From: an uncultured Bacteroidota bacterium
GTDB lineage: Bacteria > Bacteroidota > Bacteroidia > Bacteroidales > UBA932
NCBI GenBank assembly: GCA_937901965.1
Contig: CALGSW010000012.1
Coordinates: 1 to 64,000 of the forward strand
DNA: 64,000 bases
Direction of reading: 5' to 3'
Part shown: positions 42,250-51,695 of the stretch, piece after piece
Layout of the letters: each line of letters opens with the position of its first letter
Numbering within the stretch: position 1 is the stretch's first letter
Made by a program: the position numbers and the translations under genes
Notes under the pieces: model-generated
Databases searched by the model: none
What the model was told of the DNA's origin: nothing
The model's input: the letters and a program-made list of their open reading frames with translations, nothing else

Positions 42250-43059
42250 CTATATCATTGATTTAGGGTTAAGATTGTCCTTCTCAATATCTTTAAAATA
42301 GTTAACAGTTCCAACCATAAGTTCGTCAGTTGCAGCATCATCGCACACAATGATTCCTTTTGGATGCATTTGCATAACACTTATTGTCCACATGTGATTA
42401 ATACTTCCCTCAACAGCCATTTTCAATGCTCTGGCTTTATGATGTCCGTTAACCAGAACCATCACCTCTTTTGAATCCATTATAGTACCAACCCCCACGG
42501 TCAATGCTGTCTTTGGAACCTGAGTAATATCGTTGTTGAAAAATCTTGAGTTAGCAATAATGGTATCTGTAGTCAGTGATTTAATTCTTGTCCTGGAAGT
42601 AAGAGATGAACCAGGCTCATTGAATGCAATGTGACCATCGGGACCAACACCACCCATGAATAAATCTATTCCACCGTATGAATTGATTTTCCTTTCATAA
42701 TCCTCACACTCTTTTTCAAGATTGAGTGCATTTCCATTAGGTATGTTTGCATTTTCAGGTTTAATGTCAATATGCCTGAAAAAATTATCCCACATAAAAG
42801 TATAATATGACTGAGGGTGCTCTTTTGGTATCCCGATATACTCATCCATGTTAAATGTAACAACATTTCTGAATGAGACTTTTCCCTCTCTGTAAAGTCT
42901 TATGAGCTCTTTGTAGGTTCCGTATGGAGTAGACCCTGTTGGCAGACCGAGAATAAAAGGTTTTTGCGGTGTAGGCTCAAACTCTCTTATCCTTTTTACA
43001 ATGTATGCAGCAGCCCATTGTGAAATCTGCTCATACGAGTTCTGAATAATAAGTCTCAT
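42250..43059 (-). CDS. nagB: Glucosamine-6-phosphate deaminase
   Basis: A 269-aa enzyme that converts glucosamine-6-phosphate to fructose-6-phosphate and ammonia, linking amino-sugar breakdown to glycolysis. Key residues are in place: phosphate loop GLPTGSTP (38-45), D72 in FNMDEY, and H143 and E148 in GPDGHIAFNEPGS. Length is the family's usual one. Other N-acetylglucosamine genes are not adjacent. It is downstream of recN by 22 bp. Confidence 0.95.
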   Translation of the reverse strand: MRLIIQNSYEQISQWAAAYIVKRIREFEPTPQKPFILGLPTGSTPYGTYKELIRLYREGKVSFRNVVTFNMDEYIGIPKEHPQSYYTFMWDNFFRHIDIKPENANIPNGNALNLEKECEDYERKINSYGGIDLFMGGVGPDGHIAFNEPGSSLTSRTRIKSLTTDTIIANSRFFNNDITQVPKTALTVGVGTIMDSKEVMVLVNGHHKARALKMAVEGSINHMWTISVMQMHPKGIIVCDDAATDELMVGTVNYFKDIEKDNLNPKSMI

Positions 43060-43081
43060 ATTAGGTTTTTGTTAAGATTAG

Positions 43082-44743
43082 TTAATTTTTTAATAGTTCT
43101 TTTGCATTTGCAAATGCAGCCTCTGTGGTTTTGGTTCCACTCAGCATTCTTGCAATCTCTCGTATTCTATCATCTCCGTCAATTCTCTTGATAAGGGTTC
43201 TGGTTCCAAGGCTGTCATCACTCTCCTTATAGACAAGTAAATGGCATAATCCTTTAGATGCAATCTGTGGCAGGTGTGTAATTGCGAAGATCTGCATCTC
43301 TTTTGACATTTCCAGAATAAGCGTTCCCATTTTATCAGCAATACTACCTGATACACCGGTGTCAATTTCGTCAAAAATCATAGTTGGCATACCATTCCCC
43401 TTTGCCAGTATTGATTTTAGGGAGAGCATTATTCTTGATAATTCACCTCCGGATGCGACTTTCTGTAATTCCCTTTGCTCAACCTCTTTGTTTGCAGAAA
43501 AAAGAAATGATACTAAGGAATTTCCAGTGTCAGAAAATGATGATGTCCTTTCAAGATTTGTGGAAAATTCTGCATGAGGCATCTCTAACTCCCTGACGGA
43601 ACTCTTTATAACATTGGAAAATTTCTCTTTTATCTCTTCTCTTGAGAGATGAAGTTTATCAGCAAGTTTGTTACGCTCATTGATAAGAGTTTTAACCTCA
43701 ATTTCAAGATTATTCAGGCCTTCTCTCTCTACATCTGACGACTCTAATTTTTCTGCTAAAGAATCTCTCAGTAAAATCAATTCATTAACATTGGAAAGAT
43801 GATGCTTACTTAAAAGTTTGTATAAATCAGAGATCCTGCCCTCCACTTCACTTGCTCTATCTGGAGATACAACAATTTTTTCTGATAATCTTGCAACCTC
43901 TTCCAGTATATCCTTTAATTCAATCCTGCAACTTTCAATCCTCTGTGAAACCTCTGATACAGGAGCGAAGTTGGGGGAGATTTTTCCGGTGTAAACCAGT
44001 GAGTCTTTTAAGTTTCTGATTACTGAGTATTCTTCATTATCAATGAGATGTAAAATATTTTGAAGAGCTAGTTTTATCTCTTCAGCATTTGAAAGCAGTT
44101 TGAACTCCTCCTCAAGCTCTTCAAGCTCACCCTCCTTTAGGTTTGCGTTGATTAATTGTTCAAGCTGAAATGAATTAAATTCATTTTCGGCATCAAGGGA
44201 TTCCACCTTTTTCCTTAGTTTAGCAAGATTAGACTCCTTAATGAGAAGTTGTTGATGAATATCTGAATATTGTTTTAAAATCTGAGTGTTACTTGCGAAT
44301 GAATCTAAAACAGAGAGCTGAAAGCGGCTCTCTCCCAGTAAAAGGTGCTGGTGCTGGGCATGAATATCAATAATTTTACCTGATAATTCTTTAAGAAACT
44401 GAAGTGTAACCGGTTGATCATTTACAAAGCTCCTTGATTTTCCCGCAGGTGTTACCACTCTTCTTAAAGTAAGGTCGCTATCTGTGTCAATTCCCTCCTC
44501 TGAAAGTAATTCAGTCATCTCTCTTCCGCCGGGACTGGTGAAGATTGCCTCAACTATACAATTTTTGTCGGGATTTTTAAGTGTGTCCGGATCAGCTTTG
44601 TTCCCGAGGAGTAGAGACAATGCTCCCATAAGGATAGACTTGCCTGCGCCTGTCTCCCCTGTTATGATAATCAGCCCGTCAGGGAAATCAATTTCAAGAT
44701 TTTCAATGAGGGCATAGTTTGTTATTGTCAGGCTCCTGAGCAT
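43082..44743 (-). CDS. recN: DNA repair protein RecN
   Basis: A 553-aa SMC-like ATPase of double-strand break repair. Walker A is GETGAGKS (29-36). A QHQHLLLG Q-loop region follows, then central coiled coils (about 160-370). The signature GGELSRIMLSLKS and Walker B MIFDEIDTGVSG lie near the C-terminus, with ITHLPQIAS as the switch region. Complete and of normal size. It follows the omega-subunit gene on the minus strand. Confidence 0.95.
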   Translation of the reverse strand: MLRSLTITNYALIENLEIDFPDGLIIITGETGAGKSILMGALSLLLGNKADPDTLKNPDKNCIVEAIFTSPGGREMTELLSEEGIDTDSDLTLRRVVTPAGKSRSFVNDQPVTLQFLKELSGKIIDIHAQHQHLLLGESRFQLSVLDSFASNTQILKQYSDIHQQLLIKESNLAKLRKKVESLDAENEFNSFQLEQLINANLKEGELEELEEEFKLLSNAEEIKLALQNILHLIDNEEYSVIRNLKDSLVYTGKISPNFAPVSEVSQRIESCRIELKDILEEVARLSEKIVVSPDRASEVEGRISDLYKLLSKHHLSNVNELILLRDSLAEKLESSDVEREGLNNLEIEVKTLINERNKLADKLHLSREEIKEKFSNVIKSSVRELEMPHAEFSTNLERTSSFSDTGNSLVSFLFSANKEVEQRELQKVASGGELSRIMLSLKSILAKGNGMPTMIFDEIDTGVSGSIADKMGTLILEMSKEMQIFAITHLPQIASKGLCHLLVYKESDDSLGTRTLIKRIDGDDRIREIARMLSGTKTTEAAFANAKELLKN

Positions 44744-44772
44744 TACCGGTTAGCTACGCTTATGAAAAAGCT

Positions 44773-45087
44773 TTACTCTTCAATTTTTCTGTAGTGAATC
44801 CTATCCTCTTCAAACTCGTTGACAGCAATTAAAGTCGCTTTAGGAAGTCTTTCGTAGTAACGCGAAATTTCAATTTGCTCACGATTCTCAAATGTCTCCT
44901 CAAGTGTGTCGGCGTAATTTGAAAACTCCTCAAGTTTTTGTGTAAGTTCAAATTTCATTTCAGCAGAAATTTGATTTGCCCTTTTAGAGATAATCATTAC
45001 AGACTCGTAAATGTTCCCAGTTGGCTCTGCCAGTTTTGAGATATCTCTTGTTACAGTATTGCCTGGTACATTCTTTCTGATTTCCAT
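44773..45087 (-). CDS. rpoZ: RNA polymerase omega subunit (Rpb6 type)
   Basis: A 104-aa protein matching the Bacteroidota form of omega: TGNIYESVMIISKRANQISA is the Rpb6/omega helix core, followed by an acidic, phylum-specific tail (LEEFSNYADTLEETFENREQ). It promotes RNA polymerase assembly. It lies between bamD (3-bp gap) and recN, the usual Bacteroidota order. Alternative annotation: conserved hypothetical protein. Confidence 0.85.
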   Translation of the reverse strand: MEIRKNVPGNTVTRDISKLAEPTGNIYESVMIISKRANQISAEMKFELTQKLEEFSNYADTLEETFENREQIEISRYYERLPKATLIAVNEFEEDRIHYRKIEE

Positions 45088-45090
45088 ATT

Positions 45091-45891
45091 CTATTGATTT
45101 ATTTTTGTTTCTTCCTGTGCCTTTTTAAACATTCCCTCAAGTTCCTTTTTATACTTAGATTCCGGGAATTCACTTATGAAATTGTAGTATTCATCAATCA
45201 GAGCAAGATACCTCTCCCGTTGCTTTTCTTTAATGCTTTGATTAGCATATTTGTAGTGAGAAGTAACAAGATAATACATTATATCCTCTCTGTATCTGTT
45301 GTCTGGATTCTCTTTAATTGCATTTTTTAATGCAAATGTTGCAGCTTTATAATCTTCAATCGTATAATAAATCTTAGCAGCTTCATAACTTTTTCTGTCA
45401 ATCCTCTCCTGCAGATCAACAAGCATATCTTTACATTTAACAAGATATTCAGTGTTAGGAAAATCGTACAGGAATTCGTTAATTGCAGCCATTGCAGTGT
45501 AAGAAGGGATTTGATCCAGTTCATACCTGTAGGTAGACTGATACAAACAGTCAATTCTCAGAAAACGCGCCTCTTCAGTAAAAGGGCTTCTTGGAAAAAC
45601 CTTTGTAAACTGATCAAAATTTGCCTCAGCTGTCTGTAAATCTCCCCATTTGTAATTGCTTAGTCCAAAATAGAATTGCACAGTATCATCCTTTGACGTA
45701 CCCTTGGTAGCCATAAGAATCTGCTCAAACAAATCGGCTGCTTTTTTGTATTTTTTCTGATTGAAATACTCAAAAGCACCTTTGTACTTTAGTTCCACAT
45801 CTGCGCTTCTGTAAAGCAATTCATACTTTGATGCACAGGAGGTGATAAGACCACCCAGGACAACGACGATTAAAAGCTTGGCTTTGTTCAT
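45091..45891 (-). CDS. bamD: BamD outer membrane assembly lipoprotein
   Basis: A 266-aa lipoprotein of the BAM complex, which folds outer membrane barrels together with BamA (gene at 56849). The frame opens at 45948, but the start is 45891 (MNKAKLLIVV), giving a proper signal with lipobox ITSC. TPR repeats follow (AFEYFNQKKYKKAADLFEQI, YFGLSNYKWGDLQTAEANFD, AAKIYYTIEDYKAATFALKN, YYLVTSHYKYANQSIKEKQR), and its size is typical. It lies between trxB and the omega gene. Confidence 0.92.
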   Translation of the reverse strand: MNKAKLLIVVVLGGLITSCASKYELLYRSADVELKYKGAFEYFNQKKYKKAADLFEQILMATKGTSKDDTVQFYFGLSNYKWGDLQTAEANFDQFTKVFPRSPFTEEARFLRIDCLYQSTYRYELDQIPSYTAMAAINEFLYDFPNTEYLVKCKDMLVDLQERIDRKSYEAAKIYYTIEDYKAATFALKNAIKENPDNRYREDIMYYLVTSHYKYANQSIKEKQRERYLALIDEYYNFISEFPESKYKKELEGMFKKAQEETKINQ

Positions 45892-45899
45892 TTTTTTTA

Positions 45900-46835
45900 T
45901 TATTTGTTCTCTGCAAGAAAACGCTCGGCATCTATAGCAGCCATACAACCCGAACCGGCTGCCGTAATAGCTTGCCTGTAAACAGGATCCTGAACGTCAC
46001 CGGCGGCAAAAACACCCGGAATATTTGTTTTGCTGCTTTTACCCTCGGTAACAATGTATCCCTCTTCGTTGGTTTTAATCCACTTTGAAAAAATTTCAGA
46101 GTTTGGATGGTGCCCAATAGCAAGGAAGAATCCGTGTATATCAATTTTTTTCTCGGTACCATTCTTATGAACAAGAATCGCACCATTTACTCCTCCAAAA
46201 GGAGTTCCCACAATCTCTTTTGTATTACTGTTCCAAATTATTTCAATATTCGGAGTATTCTTAACCCTCTCCTGCATTGCTTTAGAAGCTCTGAGTTCAT
46301 CTCTTCTCACAATCATATACACTTTATTGCAAAGACCGGCAAGATAAGAGGCCTCTTCACAAGCAGTATCACCTCCTCCAACAACAGCAACATCCTTGCC
46401 CTTGTAGAAAAAGCCGTCACATGTAGCACAAGCTGATATTCCCTGACCCTTGAATTTCTCTTCACTCTCAAGTCCAAGATATTTTGCAGTTGCACCTGTT
46501 GAAATAATTATTGTCTCGGCAAGAATATCCTTCTCCTCATCAATCCTAACTTTAAAAGGTCTTTCAGATAAATCAACAGATGTTACAGTGCCGAATCTTA
46601 CATCAGTACCAAATCTTAAAGCCTGATTTCTTAAATCTTCCATCATCTCATTTCCCGATATGCCTTTTGGATATCCGGGGAAATTATCAATTTCAGTAGT
46701 TGTAGTCAATTGTCCACCTGGTTGTATACCTTCATACAATACAGGAGCAATATTAGCTCTGGACGCATAAATGGCTGCAGTATATCCTGCCGGCCCGCTG
46801 CCTATGATTAAACACTTTATCTTTTCTGCACTCAT
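45900..46835 (-). CDS. trxB: Thioredoxin reductase
   Basis: A 311-aa FAD/NADPH oxidoreductase that reduces thioredoxin. FAD site GSGPAGYTAA (12-21), redox pair C136/C139 in ACATCDGF, NADPH site GGGDTACEEA (153-162) and the second FAD motif FAAGDVQD are present. It sits upstream of bamD and is probably cotranscribed with it (8-bp gap). With rubrerythrin and Gpx nearby it belongs to the cell's oxygen and disulfide defence. Confidence 0.96.
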   Translation of the reverse strand: MSAEKIKCLIIGSGPAGYTAAIYASRANIAPVLYEGIQPGGQLTTTTEIDNFPGYPKGISGNEMMEDLRNQALRFGTDVRFGTVTSVDLSERPFKVRIDEEKDILAETIIISTGATAKYLGLESEEKFKGQGISACATCDGFFYKGKDVAVVGGGDTACEEASYLAGLCNKVYMIVRRDELRASKAMQERVKNTPNIEIIWNSNTKEIVGTPFGGVNGAILVHKNGTEKKIDIHGFFLAIGHHPNSEIFSKWIKTNEEGYIVTEGKSSKTNIPGVFAAGDVQDPVYRQAITAAGSGCMAAIDAERFLAENK

Positions 46836-46849
46836 CGTAACTTTTTAAA

Positions 46850-47803
46850 TTAATTATTTTCAACCCGCAAAGGTACAATTTTTTTTCTGATAGCCATTTC
46901 AAGCCTAAGCTCCCAGACCAGCAGAAATGACATAGTCCACCTAGATACCAGGAGCCAGGGTATAGATGCACCTACAGAGGCAACCAGAAATACATCCTCA
47001 AGGTTACTGTGAGATATACTTATATGGTGGTTTAAAAGATCAATATCTTTCTTGTTAATTTTTCCGGATTCACTTTCGTCAATCATCACAGCTGCACCAT
47101 ATGCAAGACCTAAAGTGTTTGCTACAATCCATAGAAATGAGGTTTTAGCCGGTAATCCAAAAAATGCCATAATAGGTCTCATAAATTTTGAAAGCCATCT
47201 GATTACACCAAATTCAGCCAGTAATCTCTGTATTATAGACAGTGTAAAGATCAAAACAGTCATCATTACAACCAGCTTAAGCGTTTTGAAAAACCAGATT
47301 TCCAGCATCTCAATCAGAGTAAGGTCAGAAGGTCCCGCTTCAATAATTGCCATCTTACCACCCCCGGGAATAATAAGATTGAGAACATATCCTATTATTA
47401 GCGATGAAATAGTCCTTATCATAACCATTCTAAAAGCAGACGATCCTGTTTTTTTCTGAACAGCGGTCTCAGTTATCATGTTGTGAGAAGCAAGTATCAT
47501 GGCAGCCAGAATAGTAACTGTTCTCACATCTAGATTTAACGTTGCCATAACTGCAATTGCAGAATATACATTGACGAAATATCCCGATACATATGCCAGT
47601 GCTGCTTCACCCGGAAGCCCCATAAGATTAAAAACAGGACTCAGAAAATCTGAGATATAAGGAAGAATATCAAAATATTCAAGGAACAGAACACCCAAGG
47701 TAACAAGTACCGTTATACGAACAAGCCAAAGACACGTTTTAAGTGTCTTTGGCAAGATCTCTTTTACTGAGCTTACAGCCCTATTTATTGCAGATTTATC
47801 CAT
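46850..47803 (-). CDS. Nucleoside-recognition (Gate) domain membrane protein
   Basis: A 317-aa integral membrane protein with about eight hydrophobic segments. Two internally similar halves (GYFVNVYSAIAVMATLNLDV and FLWIVANTLGLAYGAAVMID) look like the Gate domains found in SpmA/SpmB-type and nucleoside-recognition proteins. I recognise no catalytic residues. Substrate is unknown; transport of a small molecule is plausible. It lies 14 bp upstream of trxB. Confidence 0.75.
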   Translation of the reverse strand: MDKSAINRAVSSVKEILPKTLKTCLWLVRITVLVTLGVLFLEYFDILPYISDFLSPVFNLMGLPGEAALAYVSGYFVNVYSAIAVMATLNLDVRTVTILAAMILASHNMITETAVQKKTGSSAFRMVMIRTISSLIIGYVLNLIIPGGGKMAIIEAGPSDLTLIEMLEIWFFKTLKLVVMMTVLIFTLSIIQRLLAEFGVIRWLSKFMRPIMAFFGLPAKTSFLWIVANTLGLAYGAAVMIDESESGKINKKDIDLLNHHISISHSNLEDVFLVASVGASIPWLLVSRWTMSFLLVWELRLEMAIRKKIVPLRVENN

Positions 47804-47843
47804 TTTAAAAAATAATCTGCAAATATAGGCTAAATTTCAACTC

Positions 47844-48422
47844 TTAGTAATTATTTTTCTTAGGCTCAAAGTGAGCTTTAGGATGGTTACAGGCAGGACA
47901 ATTTTCCAGAGCCTTTTTCCCTTTGTGAACATATCCGCAATTTCTGCACTGCCACTCAATCTCCTCATCTCTTTCAAAGACTTTGTCTGCTTCTACTCTT
48001 GCAAGAAGAGTCCTGTATCTTGCTTCGTGTTCAGCCTCTACTTTAGCTATCATCTTAAATGCACTTGCAACTTTTGGGAATCCCTCCTCCAGCGCAATTT
48101 CAGCAAAAGCAGGATAGAGTTCTGTCCACTCCTCATTTTCGCCTGCCGCTGCTGCTGCAAGGTTCTCCTTTGTAGTACTAATAATCCCGGCCGGATATGA
48201 AGCAGTAATTTCAACCATTCCACCCTCCAGAAAGCTAAAGAACCTCTTTGCATGCTCTTTTTCCTGCTCAGCAGTCTCGGCAAAAACTGCCGCTATCTGC
48301 TCAAATCCCTCTTTTTTAGCGATACTTGCAAAGTATACATAACGGCTTCTTGCTTGTGATTCTCCGGCAAAAGCTTTAAGTAGATTCTGTTCTGTCCTAG
48401 TTCCTTTAATGCTCTTTTCCAT
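47844..48422 (-). CDS. rbr: Rubrerythrin
   Basis: A 192-aa peroxide-reducing protein of anaerobes. Ferritin-like diiron domain: E and ExxH-type ligands in AGESQARSRYVYFA, AETAEQEKEHAKRF, ALEEGFPKVA and KVEAEHEARY. The C-terminal rubredoxin-like domain has two Cys pairs, CRNCGY and CPACNH. All metal ligands expected for function appear present. It shares a compact divergent promoter region with the aminopeptidase gene. Confidence 0.95.
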   Translation of the reverse strand: MEKSIKGTRTEQNLLKAFAGESQARSRYVYFASIAKKEGFEQIAAVFAETAEQEKEHAKRFFSFLEGGMVEITASYPAGIISTTKENLAAAAAGENEEWTELYPAFAEIALEEGFPKVASAFKMIAKVEAEHEARYRTLLARVEADKVFERDEEIEWQCRNCGYVHKGKKALENCPACNHPKAHFEPKKNNY

Positions 48423-48450
48423 AATTGTTTATATTAATGATCAGTTCTAA

Positions 48451-48471
48451 CAAAAATAGTCAATATATTTG
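48451..48471. promoter_or_regulatory. Divergent -7 elements (rubrerythrin and aminopeptidase P)
   Basis: Minus strand TATTTTTG at 48458-48451 faces rubrerythrin (start 48422). Plus strand TATATTTG at 48464-48471 faces the gene at 48504. Both are perfect TAnnTTTG matches, separated by 5 bp, so polymerases would compete for overlapping sites. Confidence 0.5.
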
Positions 48472-48503
48472 TAAATATAAAGGGTGTAATATCAAATTTT
48501 GCC

Positions 48504-50288
48504 ATGGAAAATTTAAAACTGAACCTTATGAGAGAGTACATGAAAGATATGGCTATATCTGCTTTCATTGTACCATCAAATGACCCTCATTTTGGAGAGT
48601 ATATTCAGGAGCATTTTAATGCAAGAGCATGGTTGTCCGGCTTTACAGGGTCTGCGGGGACTCTTGCAATTACAGCAAAAGATGCTGCTCTATGGACTGA
48701 TTCCAGGTATTTTATACAAGCACACAAACAACTTTCTGGAAGCGGAATTGAGTTGAAGAAACTTAAAACAGAGGGTACTGAGAGTATGGAGCAGTGGATA
48801 TTGGAGAGGCTGGAGAGTAACCAGAGCGTAGGGATTGACTCTTCGCTCTTTTCACTGTCTGAATTCAACTCACTTAGGTTGTCTCTTAGCACACTTAATA
48901 TCCAGCTTTGCAATGATCCTTTTTTGTCCGTTTGGAGAGAGAGACCAGCTATGTTTTTTAATCCCATTCAGTTACTCTCTACTGACTATTCAGGTGAAAG
49001 CACATCTTCAAAACATAAAAGGCTGATTAAACTTCTGGGTGTAGAACCCCCATCTCTTTATCTGATATCAAATTGTGATGATATTGCATGGTTATGTAAT
49101 ATAAGAGGGACCGATATCCCTTATAATCCACTACCTCTTTCGTATGCAGCAGTGTCATGTGAAAAAATATTCCTTTTCATTAATAATTTATCATTAAAAT
49201 CTCAGGATAAAAAGATTCTTGAGTCAGAAGGTGTAGTTATTATGCCATATGAATCTTTTACATCATTCATTTCTGAGTATCCTGAAAAAGCCCTTAGGAT
49301 TGCACATCAGGACAGGATTTCAATTAAAAATTATAACAGTGCATTAAAGGGAGGGGCCAGGTTCCAGCTTGATCAGATAAGGGGAGGGGCAATCTCTGCA
49401 TTAAAAGCAATTAAAAACGAAACCGAGCAGGAGGGTTTCAGGCAAGCAATGCTTCACGATGGTATTGCCTGGGTGAAAACACTTTTTGAAGTAGAGTCAA
49501 AATTGGAGTCAGATGAAGTACTTACAGAAAATCAAATTGCAGATTTATTTGCGTTAAATAGGGCTGTTAATCAGGATTATAAAGGAGAGAGTTTTTCACC
49601 TATCGTAGCAACAGGTGCAAATGCTGCATTACCTCACTATTCACCAACAGGAAATGAAACAGAAGTTGAAAGAAAGGGCTTTTTGCTTATGGATACCGGT
49701 GGGCAATATATAAGTGGTACTACAGATACTACAAGAACAATTGTTACTGGAGAAATATCAGATGAGCAAAGAGTTGATTATACTCTTATTCTGAAAGGAA
49801 TGATCTCTCTTTCAACAGCCAGATTTATCAAAGGGACAAGGGGTTCGCAACTTGATATGCTTGCAAGAGGGCCAATTTCATCTGCAGGAAAAATATATAT
49901 GCATGGAACCGGTCATGGAATAGGGCACTATCTTTGTGTTCATGAGGGACCTCAGAGTATCAGGATAGAGGAGAATCCGGTTACGATTGAACCTGGAATG
50001 GTTATTTCAAATGAACCTGCTGTTTATCACGAGGGGGAATATGGCATAAGAATAGAAAATGTTCTGCTTTGCAAACATTGGAAAGAGACAAAATGGGGGC
50101 AATTTTATGAATTCGAAACTCTGACAATAGTCCCAATTGATACAAGACCAATAGAAATAAAATTACTCTGTTCCTCTGAGATTGAGTGGCTCAACAATTA
50201 CAACAAAGAGGTAGTTAGAAAACTCTCTCCTTTTCTAAGTGATAAAGAAAAAATCTGGTTATCTGAAAGGTGTAAGGAGCTCAACTGA
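48504..50288 (+). CDS. Aminopeptidase P family Xaa-Pro aminopeptidase
   Basis: A 594-aa M24B metallopeptidase that removes N-terminal residues preceding proline. It has three domains: two creatinase-like N-terminal domains (1-310) and a pita-bread catalytic domain. Metal ligands: D397 and D408 in MDTGGQYISGTTDTT, the histidine in HGTGHGIGHY near 470, and glutamates in NEPAVY and RIENVL near 503 and 517. No signal peptide, so it is cytoplasmic. Its last 30 bp overlap the convergent lipoprotein gene. Confidence 0.93.
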   Translation: MENLKLNLMREYMKDMAISAFIVPSNDPHFGEYIQEHFNARAWLSGFTGSAGTLAITAKDAALWTDSRYFIQAHKQLSGSGIELKKLKTEGTESMEQWILERLESNQSVGIDSSLFSLSEFNSLRLSLSTLNIQLCNDPFLSVWRERPAMFFNPIQLLSTDYSGESTSSKHKRLIKLLGVEPPSLYLISNCDDIAWLCNIRGTDIPYNPLPLSYAAVSCEKIFLFINNLSLKSQDKKILESEGVVIMPYESFTSFISEYPEKALRIAHQDRISIKNYNSALKGGARFQLDQIRGGAISALKAIKNETEQEGFRQAMLHDGIAWVKTLFEVESKLESDEVLTENQIADLFALNRAVNQDYKGESFSPIVATGANAALPHYSPTGNETEVERKGFLLMDTGGQYISGTTDTTRTIVTGEISDEQRVDYTLILKGMISLSTARFIKGTRGSQLDMLARGPISSAGKIYMHGTGHGIGHYLCVHEGPQSIRIEENPVTIEPGMVISNEPAVYHEGEYGIRIENVLLCKHWKETKWGQFYEFETLTIVPIDTRPIEIKLLCSSEIEWLNNYNKEVVRKLSPFLSDKEKIWLSERCKELN

Positions 50289-51695
50289 GAAATCCGGTCT
50301 GTAAATGATTATTCTTGTGCCGCAATTTGACAGACCATCTCCCTCTCTTTTCCTTAAAAAACGAAAGTCAGACTGCAGTAATCTTTCAGGGTAGTTGTCT
50401 TCAATATTGTCAGTAATACTTCTTCCATACACTGAGAGTTTTTCTGAAAAATACTTTCCAATATCGTATGCCTGAAACGAATATGGCGTTGGTTCACTAC
50501 CATAAATAGCCCTGTATCTTGCAAGAAATCTTTTAACATCCTCACGTTTGTAGTCAACAAAGTATTGCATGGCAAGATGTAGATTCATTGAGTGATAATA
50601 ATTAATATCAACGCTTTCAAAATTTCTCCATCTTGAGAGGCCATAAAGGGTTACTTTATAACCATTTCTTGTAGTAATGAGATTCAGATTTCTGAGTACA
50701 TCAGAGACAAAAGCTTCTGAATTTGATACTACTATAACATGATTTTCTTTTTGAAAATCAAGTTGCTTAATTAACAGTTCTCTTACAGATCGTCCTTCGA
50801 GTAGTCCATAAGATAGTGATTTATACTCAATTCCGGAGTTGTCAAGAAATGCTTGAGTTACAGCGAGCATCTTCTCATCCCTGCCTCCCTTCTCATAGAA
50901 CAGGGCAACATGTGAACCGGCAGGAATTGCTTTAAGCAAATCTTTTTGCTGATTTGTATCATCAACAGAAATCTGCATGAAATTTGGATTGCCTTCAATA
51001 AACTTATTTGCAGAGGGATCCATTGGAGAGACAATGGTAATGTCACGTTCATTTGCATATGGTATTATTCCCTCAATTTCAGAAGCAAATACAGGACCAA
51101 TAATTATATCACTATCCTCAAGCCTGCCTGAATATATAATTTGCGAAGAATTTTGATACTCCTTGCTGTCAATTACCTCAATTCTCATGGATATTCCTGC
51201 CTCCTTGGCATCGTTGACTGCAAGTAGAAAACCATGGTAAAAATCAAGGAAATTATTCCCTGTTTGTGATGATAAAAAGTTTTTTGAATCAGCCGGAATA
51301 ATCAGCGAAATATTATGAATATGGTCAGAAGCAGGTCTGAATGAAATGTTTTTTTTGTTTTCAGTAGCAACTGTGTTGTCCACGTCTGATACAACACTAT
51401 ACGTAACCTCCGGTTCTGTTGCAACATCTCCGGTTTTGATCAGAAGAATATCTCCCGTTTTAAGCCCGTTAGCTACTCCGGGATTATCCTTTTTAATACT
51501 GTTAACATTTATACTATATGCTTTTGCAATTGAAAAAAGTGTCTCTCTGGGCTGAACCTTATGTACAAGAAACTCACCATGTTCATTTCTGACAATTTCA
51601 TTTGAAACATTCACTTTTACAGGAGCATACTGAGCTGTGGCGCAACCACCGGCTGTAAGCATGGTCAAAAGCATTATAATGTATAATCTGTTCAT
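50259..51695 (-). CDS. LysM plus periplasmic-binding-like lipoprotein
   Basis: A 478-aa lipoprotein (lipobox AGGC, Cys 18). A LysM domain at about 44-89 (HKVQPRETLFSIAKAYSINV) should bind peptidoglycan. From about 125 onward it resembles type I periplasmic binding proteins of the branched-chain amino-acid/LppC type (ISLIIPADSKNFLSSQ, DIIIGPVFASEIEGIIPYAN, VHVA-like LLKAIPAGSHVALFYEKGGR). Proteins of this type probably sense or regulate cell-wall synthesis rather than import solutes. It overlaps purC by 4 bp (ATGA) and the convergent aminopeptidase gene by 30 bp. Confidence 0.8.
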   Translation of the reverse strand: MNRLYIIMLLTMLTAGGCATAQYAPVKVNVSNEIVRNEHGEFLVHKVQPRETLFSIAKAYSINVNSIKKDNPGVANGLKTGDILLIKTGDVATEPEVTYSVVSDVDNTVATENKKNISFRPASDHIHNISLIIPADSKNFLSSQTGNNFLDFYHGFLLAVNDAKEAGISMRIEVIDSKEYQNSSQIIYSGRLEDSDIIIGPVFASEIEGIIPYANERDITIVSPMDPSANKFIEGNPNFMQISVDDTNQQKDLLKAIPAGSHVALFYEKGGRDEKMLAVTQAFLDNSGIEYKSLSYGLLEGRSVRELLIKQLDFQKENHVIVVSNSEAFVSDVLRNLNLITTRNGYKVTLYGLSRWRNFESVDINYYHSMNLHLAMQYFVDYKREDVKRFLARYRAIYGSEPTPYSFQAYDIGKYFSEKLSVYGRSITDNIEDNYPERLLQSDFRFLRKREGDGLSNCGTRIIIYRPDFSVELLTPFR

